DNA of 64,000 nt, taken from contig NZ_BSEC01000001.1 in NCBI RefSeq assembly GCF_027923385.1, positions 3,322,001 through 3,386,000 of the forward strand. Reading direction: 5' to 3'. Below the pieces are notes generated by a model. That model was not told the origin of the DNA, searched no databases, and saw only the letters and a list, made by a program, of their open reading frames with translations. This DNA comes from Methylocystis echinoides. GTDB taxonomy: Bacteria > Pseudomonadota > Alphaproteobacteria > Rhizobiales > Beijerinckiaceae. How positions within the stretch are numbered: position 1 is the stretch's first letter; each line of letters starts with the position of its first letter. The translations under genes were made by a program, and so were the position numbers. This document shows, one piece after another, positions 1 to 9,145 of the stretch.

Positions 1-1
1 C

Positions 2-1213
2 CACCTCGATCGCAGCGGCGCGGTCGCCGGCGTCATCGGCGACACGCACCGCACCTATGGGCTCGACCGGCGCGACCTCGTCGGCCGCGGCTTTTTCCAG
101 CGCGTGCACATCGCCGACCGGCCCGCCTTCCTCAAACTCGTCTCCGACGCCGCCGCGCACAGCGCGCCGCTCACCGATCTGCTGCGCGTGCAGATCGGCG
201 TGAATCCTTCCGCGTCGGGCGACTATGTCGAACCGATCTTCAATTATTTCGACGCGCGCATGTGCCGCGCCCAGCCCGCCGTCAACGAGGCGAGCGGCGA
301 GGCGATCGAGACCTTCGTGCCGGTCGTCTGCATCTTGCGCGACGTCACCGCGCAGAAGCAGGCCGACGAGGCGATCGCGGCGGCGCGCGCCGAGAGCGAG
401 CGCGCGACGGCGATAAAGACGCGCTTTCTCGCAAATGTCAGCCATGAGTTGCGCACGCCGCTCAACGCCATCATCGGCTTTTCGGAAATGCTGTCCAACC
501 CGGCCGTGGCGCCGAGCGATCCGGCGAAGCAGCGCGAATATGCGGGCATCATCGCCAGTTCCGGCAACCATCTGCTGGAGGTCGTCAACACCATCCTCGA
601 CATGTCCAAGATCGAGGCCGGTTCGATGCAGCTCTCCCCGGAGCCCTTCGCGCTGGCGGCGCTGATCGATCAGTGCTGCAACATGGTGCAACTGAAAGCC
701 GATCAGGGCGGCGTGAAAATTGTGCGCGATTACCGCCGCGACATCGGGGAGATCGTCGGCGACCGGCGCGCCTGCAAGCAGATCCTGCTCAATCTTCTCT
801 CCAACGCGGTGAAATTCACGCCGGCGGGCGGCAGGGTCGGCGTGCGCGTCGCGCCGGAGGGCAATCATCTCGCCATCACCGTCACGGACACCGGCATCGG
901 CATTGCGCCCGCCGATCTGACGCGACTGGGCGACCCCTTCTTTCAGGCGAGCGCGACGCATGATCGCGCCTATGAGGGCACCGGGCTCGGGCTGTCGGTG
1001 GTGCGTGGTCTCGTCGGCCTTCATGGCGGAACGATCACCGTCGAAAGCGCCGTCAGGAAAGGCGCCTCCTTCACGGTGCGCCTGCCGCTCGACTGCCGTG
1101 CGCATGAGACCCGCGCCCCCGCCCCCGCAAAGATCGAAGCCATCCCGCGCCATGGCGCCGTCATCGGCGCGGATATCCGCAACGAAGAAGAAATGGTGAA
1201 ACAAATTGCGTGA
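2..1213 (+). CDS. Sensor histidine kinase, PAS-containing, DivJ-like (5' truncated by window edge)
   Basis: The reading frame is open from base 2, so the N-terminus lies outside the window. What remains is the end of a sensor (probably PAS) region, a short helical linker, and a full HisKA-HATPase_c kinase core. The H-box SHELRTPLNAIIGF has its phospho-accepting His codon at 443-445. The N-box (LLNLLSNAVKF), G1 (DTGIGIA) and G2 (GTGLGLS) are all intact, so the core should autophosphorylate and pass phosphate to a response regulator. No transmembrane segment is in the visible part. The overall core resembles alphaproteobacterial cell-cycle kinases of the DivJ/PleC group, but that assignment is inference. 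The stop overlaps the next gene by 8 bp. Confidence 0.85.
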   Translation, partial: HLDRSGAVAGVIGDTHRTYGLDRRDLVGRGFFQRVHIADRPAFLKLVSDAAAHSAPLTDLLRVQIGVNPSASGDYVEPIFNYFDARMCRAQPAVNEASGEAIETFVPVVCILRDVTAQKQADEAIAAARAESERATAIKTRFLANVSHELRTPLNAIIGFSEMLSNPAVAPSDPAKQREYAGIIASSGNHLLEVVNTILDMSKIEAGSMQLSPEPFALAALIDQCCNMVQLKADQGGVKIVRDYRRDIGEIVGDRRACKQILLNLLSNAVKFTPAGGRVGVRVAPEGNHLAITVTDTGIGIAPADLTRLGDPFFQASATHDRAYEGTGLGLSVVRGLVGLHGGTITVESAVRKGASFTVRLPLDCRAHETRAPAPAKIEAIPRHGAVIGADIRNEEEMVKQIA

Positions 1214-2003
1214 CGCTTCGCTCAGCGCCCAGAAGTTCGACGACTTCCCCGAGGAGCGCGCCGCGCCGAAGCGCCGCGCCTCCGGCCCCGCACGCGCCCC
1301 GCGATCGAACGAGGGTCGCGGTCCCGCCAAGAAGCGCCGGCTCGGCGCGATGGCGCTTTTCGCCATTGGCGGCCTCGCCCTCATCGGCGTGCCGATGAAC
1401 GCGCTCTTCTTCCAGGACGGCCGCCATCCGACGCCGCTGTTCTCGGCGCATGTTCTCGTGCCCGAGAAGCCCGTCCCCGTCGAACCGCCAACCCCGCCGG
1501 TGCGCCCGAAGGTCGATAACGCCCGCGTGGAGGCGGAAACGCCGAAAGCCGACGCGGCGCCCAAAGCGCGGAGCGACGCGAAGATCGATCCGCTGGCGGA
1601 AATTCTGAAGGCAGACGCGGTCCCGCCCGCCCGGGCCGCGAAGGTCGAAAAGGTCGACAAGGTCGACAAGGTCGAAAAGAAGCGCGAGGTCGTTGCGAGC
1701 CGCGATCAGATCGGCGTCCTGCTGGGCGCCGGCGCCGCGAAGACAGCCGCCCCGAAGACGGCCGCCCCTACGCCGCCGGCGCCCATAGCGACGGCCCCGG
1801 CCGGCCCGGACCGCAACGTGCTCTCGGCGCAGCGCGCCCTTCAGCGCCTCGGCTATGTGGTGAAGCCGGACGGCGTGATGAGCCCCGGGCTGAAAAAGAC
1901 CATCGAGCGCTTCGAGCGCGACAATGGTCTCCCGGTCAGCGGCGAACTCACCGCGAAGGTGACGAAGGCGATCGCAGCCCGCGCCGCCGCCCCGCATCCG
2001 TAG
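1206..2003 (+). CDS. Membrane-anchored peptidoglycan-binding domain protein
   Basis: A 265-aa protein read from a TTG codon that overlaps the end of the kinase gene. A basic N-terminus is followed by one hydrophobic segment (about residues 45-67) that should anchor it in the inner membrane. A long Ala/Pro/Lys-rich spacer with repeated KVEKVDKVDK-like units comes next. A PG_binding_1 domain lies at about residues 200-260 (QRALQRLGYVVKPDGVMSPGLKKTIERF in outline). This suits a periplasmic protein tethered to the membrane and touching the cell wall. No catalytic domain is visible. The start codon is uncertain because no strong ribosome site is present; coupling to the kinase gene is the main argument for it. 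Confidence 0.7.
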   Translation: MRDASLSAQKFDDFPEERAAPKRRASGPARAPRSNEGRGPAKKRRLGAMALFAIGGLALIGVPMNALFFQDGRHPTPLFSAHVLVPEKPVPVEPPTPPVRPKVDNARVEAETPKADAAPKARSDAKIDPLAEILKADAVPPARAAKVEKVDKVDKVEKKREVVASRDQIGVLLGAGAAKTAAPKTAAPTPPAPIATAPAGPDRNVLSAQRALQRLGYVVKPDGVMSPGLKKTIERFERDNGLPVSGELTAKVTKAIAARAAAPHP

Positions 2004-2053
2004 GGGCCGGAGAAGTCTTAGACCTCGGACGCGATCCGCTCTAAGTTAGGGCA

Positions 2054-2395
2054 ATGCGTCTGAGATCCGATATTTTCGCCAGCGCCCTCATTCGCAGGGC
2101 CGAAGCCCAGGGCGCCGTCGCCATGCTGCGACGGCGCGGCGCCGCCGAGGCGGGCGCCGTTTTCATCAAGCTCGACAGGCTGGACGGCCGCGCCGCCGTC
2201 TACGGGCCGGCCCCGCAGAGCGAAGACCCCCCGGAAGGCGTCGATCGCCTGTTCTCGAAAGTGCATGCGGATGACTGGGTCGATCCCGCCGAGGCGGAGG
2301 CCCGCCTCAAGCGCGAATTCATGTTCGATCCGGACATGTGGCTGATCGAGATCGAAGATCGCGAGGGACGCGTCTTCGTCGATCTGGCCGCGTAA
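2054..2395 (+). CDS. DUF1491 family protein
   Basis: A 113-aa soluble protein starting MRLRSDIFASALIRRAEAQG, the typical opening of the DUF1491 family of alphaproteobacteria. The conserved central GAVFIKLDRLDG-like strand and the C-terminal DPDMWLIEIEDREGR stretch are present, and the length matches the family. The function is unknown. It stands alone between the peptidoglycan-binding gene and a convergent DUF2336 gene, 51 bp after the former, so it may be the third gene of that operon. Confidence 0.8.
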   Translation: MRLRSDIFASALIRRAEAQGAVAMLRRRGAAEAGAVFIKLDRLDGRAAVYGPAPQSEDPPEGVDRLFSKVHADDWVDPAEAEARLKREFMFDPDMWLIEIEDREGRVFVDLAA

Positions 2396-2437
2396 GCGGT
2401 TCCTGCCGCCAGCCTTCCGCGAAGCCGGGGGCGATGA

Positions 2438-3442
2438 CTAGCTCGCCCGCTCCACCGCAACCGGCTCGGACCGGAGCCATCCGCCCGTGGCCGCCACGAC
2501 AATCTCCGCGGCCGCCAGCGGCGGGACCAGCTTGGTGAGATCCACGAGCCCGCGCACCACGGTCGTGTCATGGGCGATGGCCGGTTCGGCGCAAAGGAAG
2601 ATGCGGGTCGCCGCATCGGGATTGACCCCCAGCGCCGTCAGCGCCAGCGCCAGCAGTTCGCCGCCAGGATCGTCGATGATCATGCGCGCGCGCGTCTTGC
2701 GACAGAGGAACGCCTCCGCGATGACGGCCGCCATGGCTTCGCGGTCGCGACGAAGGGCGGCGGCCTCGATCCTCGCCGCCCGTTCGGGATCAGCATCCAG
2801 GCCCCGCCCGCCATCCGACGCGAGAACACGGCGGATGGCCTTGAGCATCATGTTCCCGCGCTCCTGCCGGCGGGCGGCGAGGAACAGCGCCTCGTCCTCG
2901 GCGCCGAAATCGCCGCGGTCGAGCAGCATGCGGGCGAAGGTCAGATTGCCCCGCGCCGCCTCGATCATGGCGCGGCGCGCGCTGGCGTCGAAGCGGGCGG
3001 CCTGATTTTCGGCCAGCGCCCGCATGGTCTCGGGCTCGCCCCGACGCAACAGGGCGCCGATGATGTCGACGTCGAGATCGGCGCGGCGCGCCACGGCGCA
3101 GGCCATCGCCGGATCGCTCCCGCGCGCCGCCGCCAGCATGGCCTCGCGCGTGACATGTGGTGAAAACTGCGTCGCGAGCTCCGCGCAAGGCCCTCCCTTG
3201 GCCGCCAGCCGATCGAAGATCGCCTGAGACGTCTCGGGATGCGAACACAGCGGGCGAAGGATGCGCGCGACGGAGGGGGCGTCCAGAATGTCGATCATTC
3301 CCAGCGTAAGTTGTTCGAACTGCCTGTAATCCGCCGGCGGATGCACCTGTCGCTCGAGAAACTGGTCGACGATCTCCCGCAGGATCGCGCCCTGTTCCGT
3401 CCGACGTTCCATGTAATCTGAGTGCATGGGCAGACTGCTCAC
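2438..3442 (-). CDS. DUF2336 domain-containing protein
   Basis: A 334-aa Ala-rich, all-helical protein. The pattern of short HEAT-like helix pairs (for example PLCSHPETSQAIFDRLAAKGG and LRRGEPETMRALAENQAARF) is that of DUF2336 proteins, which are common in alphaproteobacteria and have no established biochemical role. No signal peptide or membrane segment is visible. A second possible start (MHSDYMERR) lies five codons inside. It is transcribed against its neighbours and so is probably monocistronic. Confidence 0.75.
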   Translation of the reverse strand: MSSLPMHSDYMERRTEQGAILREIVDQFLERQVHPPADYRQFEQLTLGMIDILDAPSVARILRPLCSHPETSQAIFDRLAAKGGPCAELATQFSPHVTREAMLAAARGSDPAMACAVARRADLDVDIIGALLRRGEPETMRALAENQAARFDASARRAMIEAARGNLTFARMLLDRGDFGAEDEALFLAARRQERGNMMLKAIRRVLASDGGRGLDADPERAARIEAAALRRDREAMAAVIAEAFLCRKTRARMIIDDPGGELLALALTALGVNPDAATRIFLCAEPAIAHDTTVVRGLVDLTKLVPPLAAAEIVVAATGGWLRSEPVAVERAS

Positions 3443-3573
3443 TCGAACGCATACGCAACTTAGAGCGAGACACTAGCAGCCGCTCATTGACGGAACATTA
3501 ACCCTGGACGCCGCCTAATCGGAGCGTGGCTGATTCAATCTGGATCAGCCAGGCTAACGCCAAGGGGATCGAG

Positions 3574-3759
3574 ATGGGGGAGGTCATCGCCTTCCGATTG
3601 CGCGAGAAGCCGTCGCGCCAGGCGAGCGCGCCGCCGACCGGCGACGCGCAGATCCTGTTTTTTCTGGGCGTGCGCTACGTCCGCATGGAGGAGCCCGCCC
3701 AATCCCAGGCGCCGGGCGGTCGGCCGCGCGGCGGCGGCGCGCGCAAGCGACGGGCGTGA
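3574..3759 (+). CDS. Small conserved hypothetical protein
   Basis: A 61-aa protein starting MGEVIAFRLREKPSRQ. The ATG follows a purine-rich GGGGATCGAG stretch and was preferred over an upstream GTG at 3526. The body contains GDAQILFFLGVRYVRMEE and the tail is very basic (GGGARKRRA). Small proteins opening MGEVIxFR are widespread in rhizobia-related genomes, but no function is known. It lies between two opposite-facing genes with about 75-130 bp on each side. Confidence 0.55.
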   Translation: MGEVIAFRLREKPSRQASAPPTGDAQILFFLGVRYVRMEEPAQSQAPGGRPRGGGARKRRA

Positions 3760-3835
3760 CAGCTCGAACGTCGCTGTAGCCTCGCGCCGCCATCCGGATT
3801 AATCTTGGCCGTTCTCCGGATTGCCAGGATGCGGG

Positions 3836-6091
3836 ATGAGCGACGCGCGCGCGGCGGAACATGAGGAGCTCGTCGACAGCCCCGGCGCCCTCTCCCTCGC
3901 GCCGCGTCTGAAAAGGGCGGCCCTCGCGCTACAGGACGCCTATGTCGAAGAAGTCGACCTCCGCCGGCCGTTTCTCTGGCGCGCGGCGGCGGCCGGGGCC
4001 GGCGTCCTGCTCTATTTCGCCGCCAACCACGAACCTTCGCTGACGCTCTGTTGGAGCGCGCTCGCCGTCGCCGTCCTTTTCTGTTTTCTCACACGCCGCC
4101 ACGCCCGCGCCCGCGCGCTTTTCGTCGCGCTCGCCTTTGTCGCCGCGGGCTTCGCCGCCGGCGCCTGGCGCACCGCGCGCGTCGCCGCGCCCGTCCTGCC
4201 GCGGCTCGGCATTGGCGAATTGACCGGCTTCGTCGAGGAGATCGACCTGCGCCCCGCCGGAGCCCGCTTCGTGCTGCGGGTCGCGAGCGCCGAGGGCCTG
4301 CCGGGCGACATCGTTCCGGCCCGTGTCCGGCTCACCACGCGCGGCGCGCCGCATTTCGAGGCGGGCGATTTCGTCGCGCTCAAGGCCCGCCTGCTGCCGC
4401 CGGCGCGCGCGGCCCTGCCGGGCGGCTACGACTTCGGGCGCGACGCCTATTTCCTGCGGATCGGCGGCGTCGGCAGCGCGCTGGGGCGCATCGAGACCAT
4501 GCCGCCGCCGGATCCCGCGCCGCTGTGGCTGCGCTTCTTTACGGGCGTCGATCGCCTGCGCAATGCGCTGGCGGCGCGGGTTTACAAGGTCATTGGCGGC
4601 GACGCCGGGGCCATTGCGGCGGCGATGGTCACCGGAAAGCGCGACTTTCTGTCCGAAAACGCCAAGGATCTCATCCGCCGCGCCGGCATTTTTCACATCG
4701 TCACCATCTCGGGCATGCAGATGACGCTGGTGGCGGGACTCTTCTTTGTCGGCCTTCGTCGCCTGCTCGCCGCGTCGCAGACGCTGGCGCTGAATTATCC
4801 GATCAAGAAATGGGCGGCGGCGCTCGCCATGGTCGGCGCCCTGCTCTACGACATCGGCACGGGTTCGCGCGTCGGCACGGAGCGCGCGCTGGTGATGACC
4901 CTCATCATGCTCGCCGCGGTGCTCGTCGATCGCCCGTCGCTCTCCATGCGCAATCTCGCGCTGGCGGTTTTCTTCGTGGTCGCCTTCGAGCCGGAGGCGA
5001 TCCTCGGCGCGAGCTTCCAGCTCTCCTTTGCGGCGGTCGGCGCGCTGATCGCGGTCTACGAATGGCGCGGCGCCTATCTCGCGCAGAGCCGGACGCACAG
5101 CCAGCCGGCTCGCCCGCAAAGCCGTCTCGCCGAATGGCGCGAGGCGGCGCTGGACAGGCTCCTGCACGGCCCCGGCGCGCTGCTCATCGCGACGCTTTGC
5201 GCCACCTCCGCCACCGCCTCTTTCATGGCCTATGATTTTCACGAACTCAGCCCCTATGTGCTGATCGGCAATCCGCTGACGCTGGCGGTCATTGAATTCT
5301 TCGCCGTTCCCTGCGCGCTCCTCGGCACCGCGCTCTACCCCTTCGGGCTGGACGGCTTCGTCTGGCGCTGGCTCGAGATGGGGATTGATCTGATCGTCTG
5401 GCTCGCCGGCCTCATTGCGGCGGCGCCGGGCGCGAGCCTGCATGTAAAGGCCTTCGCGCCGTGGGCGCTGTTGTTTCTGGCGCTCGCCGTGCTCTCCGCC
5501 GTCCTGTGGCGGACATGGACGCTGCGCGCCACAGCGATCCCGCTGGCGCTCTTCGGCCTTCTCGGCGCCGGCGGCGGGGTTGGCTTCGACATGATCGTTC
5601 CGGCGACCGGCGACGCGGCCGCGATCCGTCTGCCCTCCGGCGAACTGACGCTGCTGGGCCGGAAACCAGGCGCCTTCGCCGCCGAGCAATGGCTGCGCGC
5701 CGACGCTGATGGGCGCGCCCCGTCGGACGCCCGCAGCGCCGCCGCCTGCGACGAGTCCGGCTGCGTCGGCCGGCTCGCCGACGGGCGCGCGGTCTCGCTG
5801 GTCCTCGCGCGCGGCGCCTTTCTGGAAGATTGCGCGCGGGCGGCGATCGTGGTGACGCCGCTGCGCGCGCCGAGCGGCTGCGCGGCGCCCATCGTCATCG
5901 ACCGCGAGAAACTGGCGGAGACCGGCGCAATCTCGCTTCGCCTGTTGAAGGACGGCGCGGTGGCGTGGACGACCGCGCGCGGAATCGACGAAGACCGCCC
6001 CTGGTCGCGGCGCCCCGCGCAGACGCCGCGCCAATCCCTTGCCGAAGAGGACGAGAATTCGGACGCCGAGCTTGCCGAGCCGCTCGACTGA
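3836..6091 (+). CDS. comEC: ComEC/Rec2 family DNA-uptake channel protein
   Basis: A 751-aa polytopic inner-membrane protein. Paired hydrophobic helices at about residues 45-110 are followed by a DUF4131-type OB-like region (GELTGFVEEIDLRPAGARFVLRV). The competence domain follows, with the conserved AAMVTGKR and HIVTISGMQMTLVAGL motifs and many membrane helices. A soluble C-terminal domain (from about residue 585) lacks the HxHxDH metallo-beta-lactamase motif, as is usual in alphaproteobacteria. The family moves single-stranded DNA across the inner membrane. The ATG at 3836 was chosen over a TTG 15 bp upstream. The gene converges on lexA with a 33-bp GC-rich gap, a gene pair common in Rhizobiales. 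Confidence 0.9.
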   Translation: MSDARAAEHEELVDSPGALSLAPRLKRAALALQDAYVEEVDLRRPFLWRAAAAGAGVLLYFAANHEPSLTLCWSALAVAVLFCFLTRRHARARALFVALAFVAAGFAAGAWRTARVAAPVLPRLGIGELTGFVEEIDLRPAGARFVLRVASAEGLPGDIVPARVRLTTRGAPHFEAGDFVALKARLLPPARAALPGGYDFGRDAYFLRIGGVGSALGRIETMPPPDPAPLWLRFFTGVDRLRNALAARVYKVIGGDAGAIAAAMVTGKRDFLSENAKDLIRRAGIFHIVTISGMQMTLVAGLFFVGLRRLLAASQTLALNYPIKKWAAALAMVGALLYDIGTGSRVGTERALVMTLIMLAAVLVDRPSLSMRNLALAVFFVVAFEPEAILGASFQLSFAAVGALIAVYEWRGAYLAQSRTHSQPARPQSRLAEWREAALDRLLHGPGALLIATLCATSATASFMAYDFHELSPYVLIGNPLTLAVIEFFAVPCALLGTALYPFGLDGFVWRWLEMGIDLIVWLAGLIAAAPGASLHVKAFAPWALLFLALAVLSAVLWRTWTLRATAIPLALFGLLGAGGGVGFDMIVPATGDAAAIRLPSGELTLLGRKPGAFAAEQWLRADADGRAPSDARSAAACDESGCVGRLADGRAVSLVLARGAFLEDCARAAIVVTPLRAPSGCAAPIVIDREKLAETGAISLRLLKDGAVAWTTARGIDEDRPWSRRPAQTPRQSLAEEDENSDAELAEPLD

Positions 6092-6124
6092 GCGCGCGCC
6101 CGCGCCCGCGAGCGCGGCGCGCAA

Positions 6125-6835
6125 TCAGTATTTGCGCAGAAGGCTGACGAGCTTGCCCTGGATGCGCACCTTGTCCGGACCGAAGATGCGCGTCTCATAG
6201 GCTGGATTGGCGGCTTCGAGCGCGATGGACGCGCCGCGCTTGCGCAGGCGCTTGAGCGTCGCTTCCTCATCCTCGATCAGCGCCACGACGATATCGCCGG
6301 AATCGGCGTGGTCCTGCTTCTTGATGACGACCGTGTCGCCATCGAGAATGCCGGCCTCGATCATCGAGTCGCCGCGCACTTCGAGCGCGAAATGCTCGCC
6401 GCTGGAGAGCAGGTCGGGCGGCAGGTTGATCGTGTGGCTGCGCGACTGAATCGCGGAAATCGGCGTGCCGGCGGCGATGCGGCCCATGACCGGGATCGCG
6501 ACCTGCTGATTGCTCTCCTCCTCGCGCTCGCTCAGCGGCCGGACGCGGCCGAGATTGCCCTGGATGACCTCGGGCGCGAATTTGCCGCCGCGCGCCCCGC
6601 CGCCCCCGCGCGGCGTCGCGGACTCTGGCAGACGCAGCACCTCGAGCGCGCGGGCGCGGTTGGGAAGCCGGCGAATGAAGCCCCGCTCCTCGAGCGCGAG
6701 AATGAGCCGGTGAATGCCTGACTTGGACCGCAGGTCCAGCGCGTCCTTCATTTCGTCGAAAGACGGCGGGACGCCGGTTTCCTTGAGCCGCTCGTGAATG
6801 AAGCGCAGCAGATCGCTCTGCTTTTTCGTCAGCAT
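6125..6835 (-). CDS. lexA: LexA SOS repressor
   Basis: A 236-aa protein starting [20 protein letters not shown]. The N-terminal winged helix (to about residue 65, [21 protein letters not shown]) binds the SOS box. The self-cleavage site is the Ala-Gly in GRIAAGTPI. The catalytic Ser lies in [10 protein letters not shown] and the Lys in [17 protein letters not shown] or the preceding VVIKK stretch. It represses the DNA-damage regulon and is cleaved with RecA help. An SOS box about 80 bp upstream indicates autoregulation. Confidence 0.97.
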   Translation of the reverse strand: MLTKKQSDLLRFIHERLKETGVPPSFDEMKDALDLRSKSGIHRLILALEERGFIRRLPNRARALEVLRLPESATPRGGGGARGGKFAPEVIQGNLGRVRPLSEREEESNQQVAIPVMGRIAAGTPISAIQSRSHTINLPPDLLSSGEHFALEVRGDSMIEAGILDGDTVVIKKQDHADSGDIVVALIEDEEATLKRLRKRGASIALEAANPAYETRIFGPDKVRIQGKLVSLLRKY

Positions 6836-6914
6836 GTAAACCGCCCTATCCGCAGGAGCGCGCGTTCCGCACTCGGCGCGACGCGCAGCAAACAAATCAG
6901 GAACATTCATAGAC

Positions 6915-6929
6915 GTTCCTGCTGCGTTC
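6915..6929 (-). promoter_or_regulatory. Alphaproteobacterial SOS box (LexA operator) of lexA
   Basis: GTTC-N7-GTTC, the direct-repeat operator known for alphaproteobacterial LexA, is present as GTTCCTGCTGCGTTC. It lies 80 bp before the lexA start codon. It should let LexA repress its own gene. The rest of the 6836-7242 gap shows no convincing gene; long open frames there are GC-driven. Confidence 0.8.
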
Positions 6930-7242
6930 CGCAAGCCCACCTTCGGCCCGGGCGATTCGTCGATGCGCTTGGAGGGCGTGATAGAGCGGCGGGGAGGACG
7001 AGCACCCCTCCTCAGACTTGAGCGCCTGCCACTACCGATTTTGGACCGCCGCATGACGGGGAGGACGCCACCCCTCCGCGAGCGCATTGCCCGGCTGCTC
7101 GAATTTGCGCCGTCACGCAGCGTAGTCTACACCGTTCCGCACGCTCGGCAACAAGGCGATGCACACCCCGGCCGACGCATTGCGCGAGACGTCAAACGGC
7201 CATACACAGGGCGTTATGCTCAGCCGCACCGCCGGAGGTCGC

Positions 7243-7605
7243 ATGGCGCGGGTCGCGATTGTTTTTCTTGCTTTCCTGCTGACGCTGGCGCCCCCGGCGC
7301 TGGCGCAAATCAGCGTCAAGCCGGACGGGCTGAAGCATTATTCGTTTTGCATCAGCCACGCCAAGGATCGCGGCAATGTCTTTCTGCTCGATCGCGGCAC
7401 GCTTTACCGCTGCGGCGACGATATCGCCGTGTCCTATTTCAACTATCTCGGCCGCCAGCGCGCGCCGGAGCAGCGCGCCGTCGAGGCGGAGGGCGTGTTC
7501 ATCTATCGGATGATCGCCGGCGTCGGCAAATGCTGGAACAAAATCGAGGATTCGCAAGGCAATCCGGCCTCGATCTATGGCTGCGACGTCTATGTCGAGC
7601 TGTAG
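7243..7605 (+). CDS. Small secreted hypothetical protein
   Basis: A 120-aa protein with a clear Sec signal peptide (MARVAIVFLAFLLTLAPPAL, cleavage after ALA). The ATG follows GGAGGTCGC, a good ribosome site, which decides the start over two upstream codons. The mature part has four Cys (FCISHAKDRG, LYRCGDD, GKCWNK, GCDVYVEL), so disulfides in the periplasm are likely. No family was recognised. It lies 56 bp before gspG in the same direction and may be co-transcribed with the type II secretion genes. Confidence 0.65.
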   Translation: MARVAIVFLAFLLTLAPPALAQISVKPDGLKHYSFCISHAKDRGNVFLLDRGTLYRCGDDIAVSYFNYLGRQRAPEQRAVEAEGVFIYRMIAGVGKCWNKIEDSQGNPASIYGCDVYVEL

Positions 7606-7661
7606 AAAACCGGCGGCGAACACCGGGCGGATTGATCGTTGGGCAGAACGGGGAAGGGAAC

Positions 7662-8144
7662 ATGCTGCATAAGGATCCGGAGCAAAGAATGTCGACGGCC
7701 GAGGCCCGCCGCGCCCGCAGGGCGCGCGCGAGGCGGCGGCGCGCAGGCTTCACACTGGTCGAGATGCTCGTGGTGCTGGCGATCATCGGCTCCATCGTCG
7801 GCCTCGTTGGTCCGCGCGTGCTGAATTATCTCTCCGAGTCGAAGGTCAAGACCGCGCAGATCCAGATGGAGAATCTGGCGAGCGCGCTGGACCTCTTCTA
7901 TCTCGACGCCGGCCGCTACCCGACGTCGGAAGAGGGGCTCGCTGCGCTCGTGCAGCGCCCCGCGGGAATCTCTTCCTGGAGCGGGCCCTATCTGAAATCG
8001 GCGGGCGTTCCGAAAGACCCCTGGGGCCACGCCTATCTTTACCGGGCGCCGGGACAGAGCGGCCCCTATGACGTGGGCTCGCTCGGACCGGAGGGTCGCG
8101 AGGGCTCGGGCGGCGCGCTGTCGCGCGGCGCCAAAGAGAAGTGA
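7662..8144 (+). CDS. gspG: Type II secretion major pseudopilin GspG
   Basis: A 160-aa prepilin. After a long basic leader comes the prepilin peptidase motif RAGFTLVEMLVVLAIIGS, with cleavage between Gly and Phe. The hydrophobic spine is followed by the GspG C-terminal signature (DAGRYPTSEEGLAALVQRP and WGHAYLYRAPG). It builds the shaft of the periplasmic pseudopilus. The stop overlaps the GTG start of the next gene (AAGTGA), indicating coupled translation with gspK. Confidence 0.93.
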   Translation: MLHKDPEQRMSTAEARRARRARARRRRAGFTLVEMLVVLAIIGSIVGLVGPRVLNYLSESKVKTAQIQMENLASALDLFYLDAGRYPTSEEGLAALVQRPAGISSWSGPYLKSAGVPKDPWGHAYLYRAPGQSGPYDVGSLGPEGREGSGGALSRGAKEK

Positions 8145-9100
8145 TCGGCAGGAAAGCGAATGTTTCCCGCGCGCCGAAGCGCGCGGGTTTCGCCTTGCTG
8201 GCGGTCATCTGGGGCACGGGCCTGATCGCGATGCTGATCGTCGCCTTCATGACCAATGGTCGCCTGCGTCTGCAGACCGCGCTGAACGTCGCGCGCGCGA
8301 CCGAAGCGGCCTATATCGCCGAAAGCGCGATCAATCTCGCGAGCCTGTCGCTCCTCGCCAAACGCGACGCCATGCCGGGCGGCCCGGACGAAAACCTCTC
8401 CACAGGCGAACCGAAATTCTGCGTGCTCGACCGCGCCGCGGTTGCGTTGGCGATCGAGGATGAAGCCGGCAAGATCGACCTCAACGCCGCGAGTCCCGAA
8501 CTCATCACCGCGGCGCTGACGGGCTTCGGACTCAATGATGGCCGCGCAAGGGACGTCACGGCCGCCATTCTCGCCTTTCGCGCGCCCCCGGAGGGCGTCC
8601 TGGGCACCGTCCGGGCCGCCGCCGGCGACAAGCCCTTCGAACCGAAGCAGGCGTTGTTCGAGACGACCTTCGAACTCGATCAGGTGAGCGGCGTCGACCC
8701 AGCGCTTTATCGTGCGCTGCTTCCCTTCGTGACCGTCTATTCGAAAGCCCCGGGCGTCGACCCGCGCATGACCCCGCCGGCGCTCTTCGCCGCGCTTGCC
8801 GGCTTCCCCATCGAAGATGTGCGCGCGCTGATCGAAACGCCCTACCCCAACGGCCTGAAACGGACAGACCCGCGCTTCCCCGGGACGTTCGCCATGCAGG
8901 GCGAGCACGCTGCTCTCCTCATCCGCGCCGAAGTTCTGCTGGAAAGCGGCCAGACCGCGTCAAAGGAAGCGCTTCTCGATATGCGGCCGCCGAACGGGCG
9001 GCAATTCGCCTTCCGGGAAATACGCGGCGGCGCGTCGAGATATGTCGCGCGGTTGCGCGCGATCATTGCGAGCAATGGCGCGGGCGTTCCGGATTGCTGA
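8141..9100 (+). CDS. gspK: Type II secretion minor pseudopilin GspK-like
   Basis: A 319-aa protein from a GTG that overlaps the gspG stop by 4 bp. The N-terminal RAGFALLAVIWGTGLIAMLI is a pseudopilin cleavage site and helix. The body has the T2SSK features: DEAGKIDLNAAS and helix-hairpin-helix-like stretches. In the family this large tip subunit caps the pseudopilus with GspI and GspJ. No glycine-rich or lipid signals are present. Convergent with gspD, 45 bp apart. Confidence 0.85.
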   Translation: MIGRKANVSRAPKRAGFALLAVIWGTGLIAMLIVAFMTNGRLRLQTALNVARATEAAYIAESAINLASLSLLAKRDAMPGGPDENLSTGEPKFCVLDRAAVALAIEDEAGKIDLNAASPELITAALTGFGLNDGRARDVTAAILAFRAPPEGVLGTVRAAAGDKPFEPKQALFETTFELDQVSGVDPALYRALLPFVTVYSKAPGVDPRMTPPALFAALAGFPIEDVRALIETPYPNGLKRTDPRFPGTFAMQGEHAALLIRAEVLLESGQTASKEALLDMRPPNGRQFAFREIRGGASRYVARLRAIIASNGAGVPDC

Positions 9101-9145
9101 GGCGGCGCGAGACAGCGCGGCGCGCCGTCCCCGCGGCCCGCGCCG

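Noticed and set aside
3929..6124. A 731-codon open frame on the minus strand opposite comEC.
   Set aside because: Product is almost all Arg/Gly/Ala/Glu/Asp with no domain; it is the antisense shadow of comEC.
6963..7659. A long rightward open frame running from the lexA upstream region into gspG.
   Set aside because: It overlaps a better small secreted-protein gene in another frame, its composition is Arg-rich as expected from GC shadow, and gspG has its own start at 7662.
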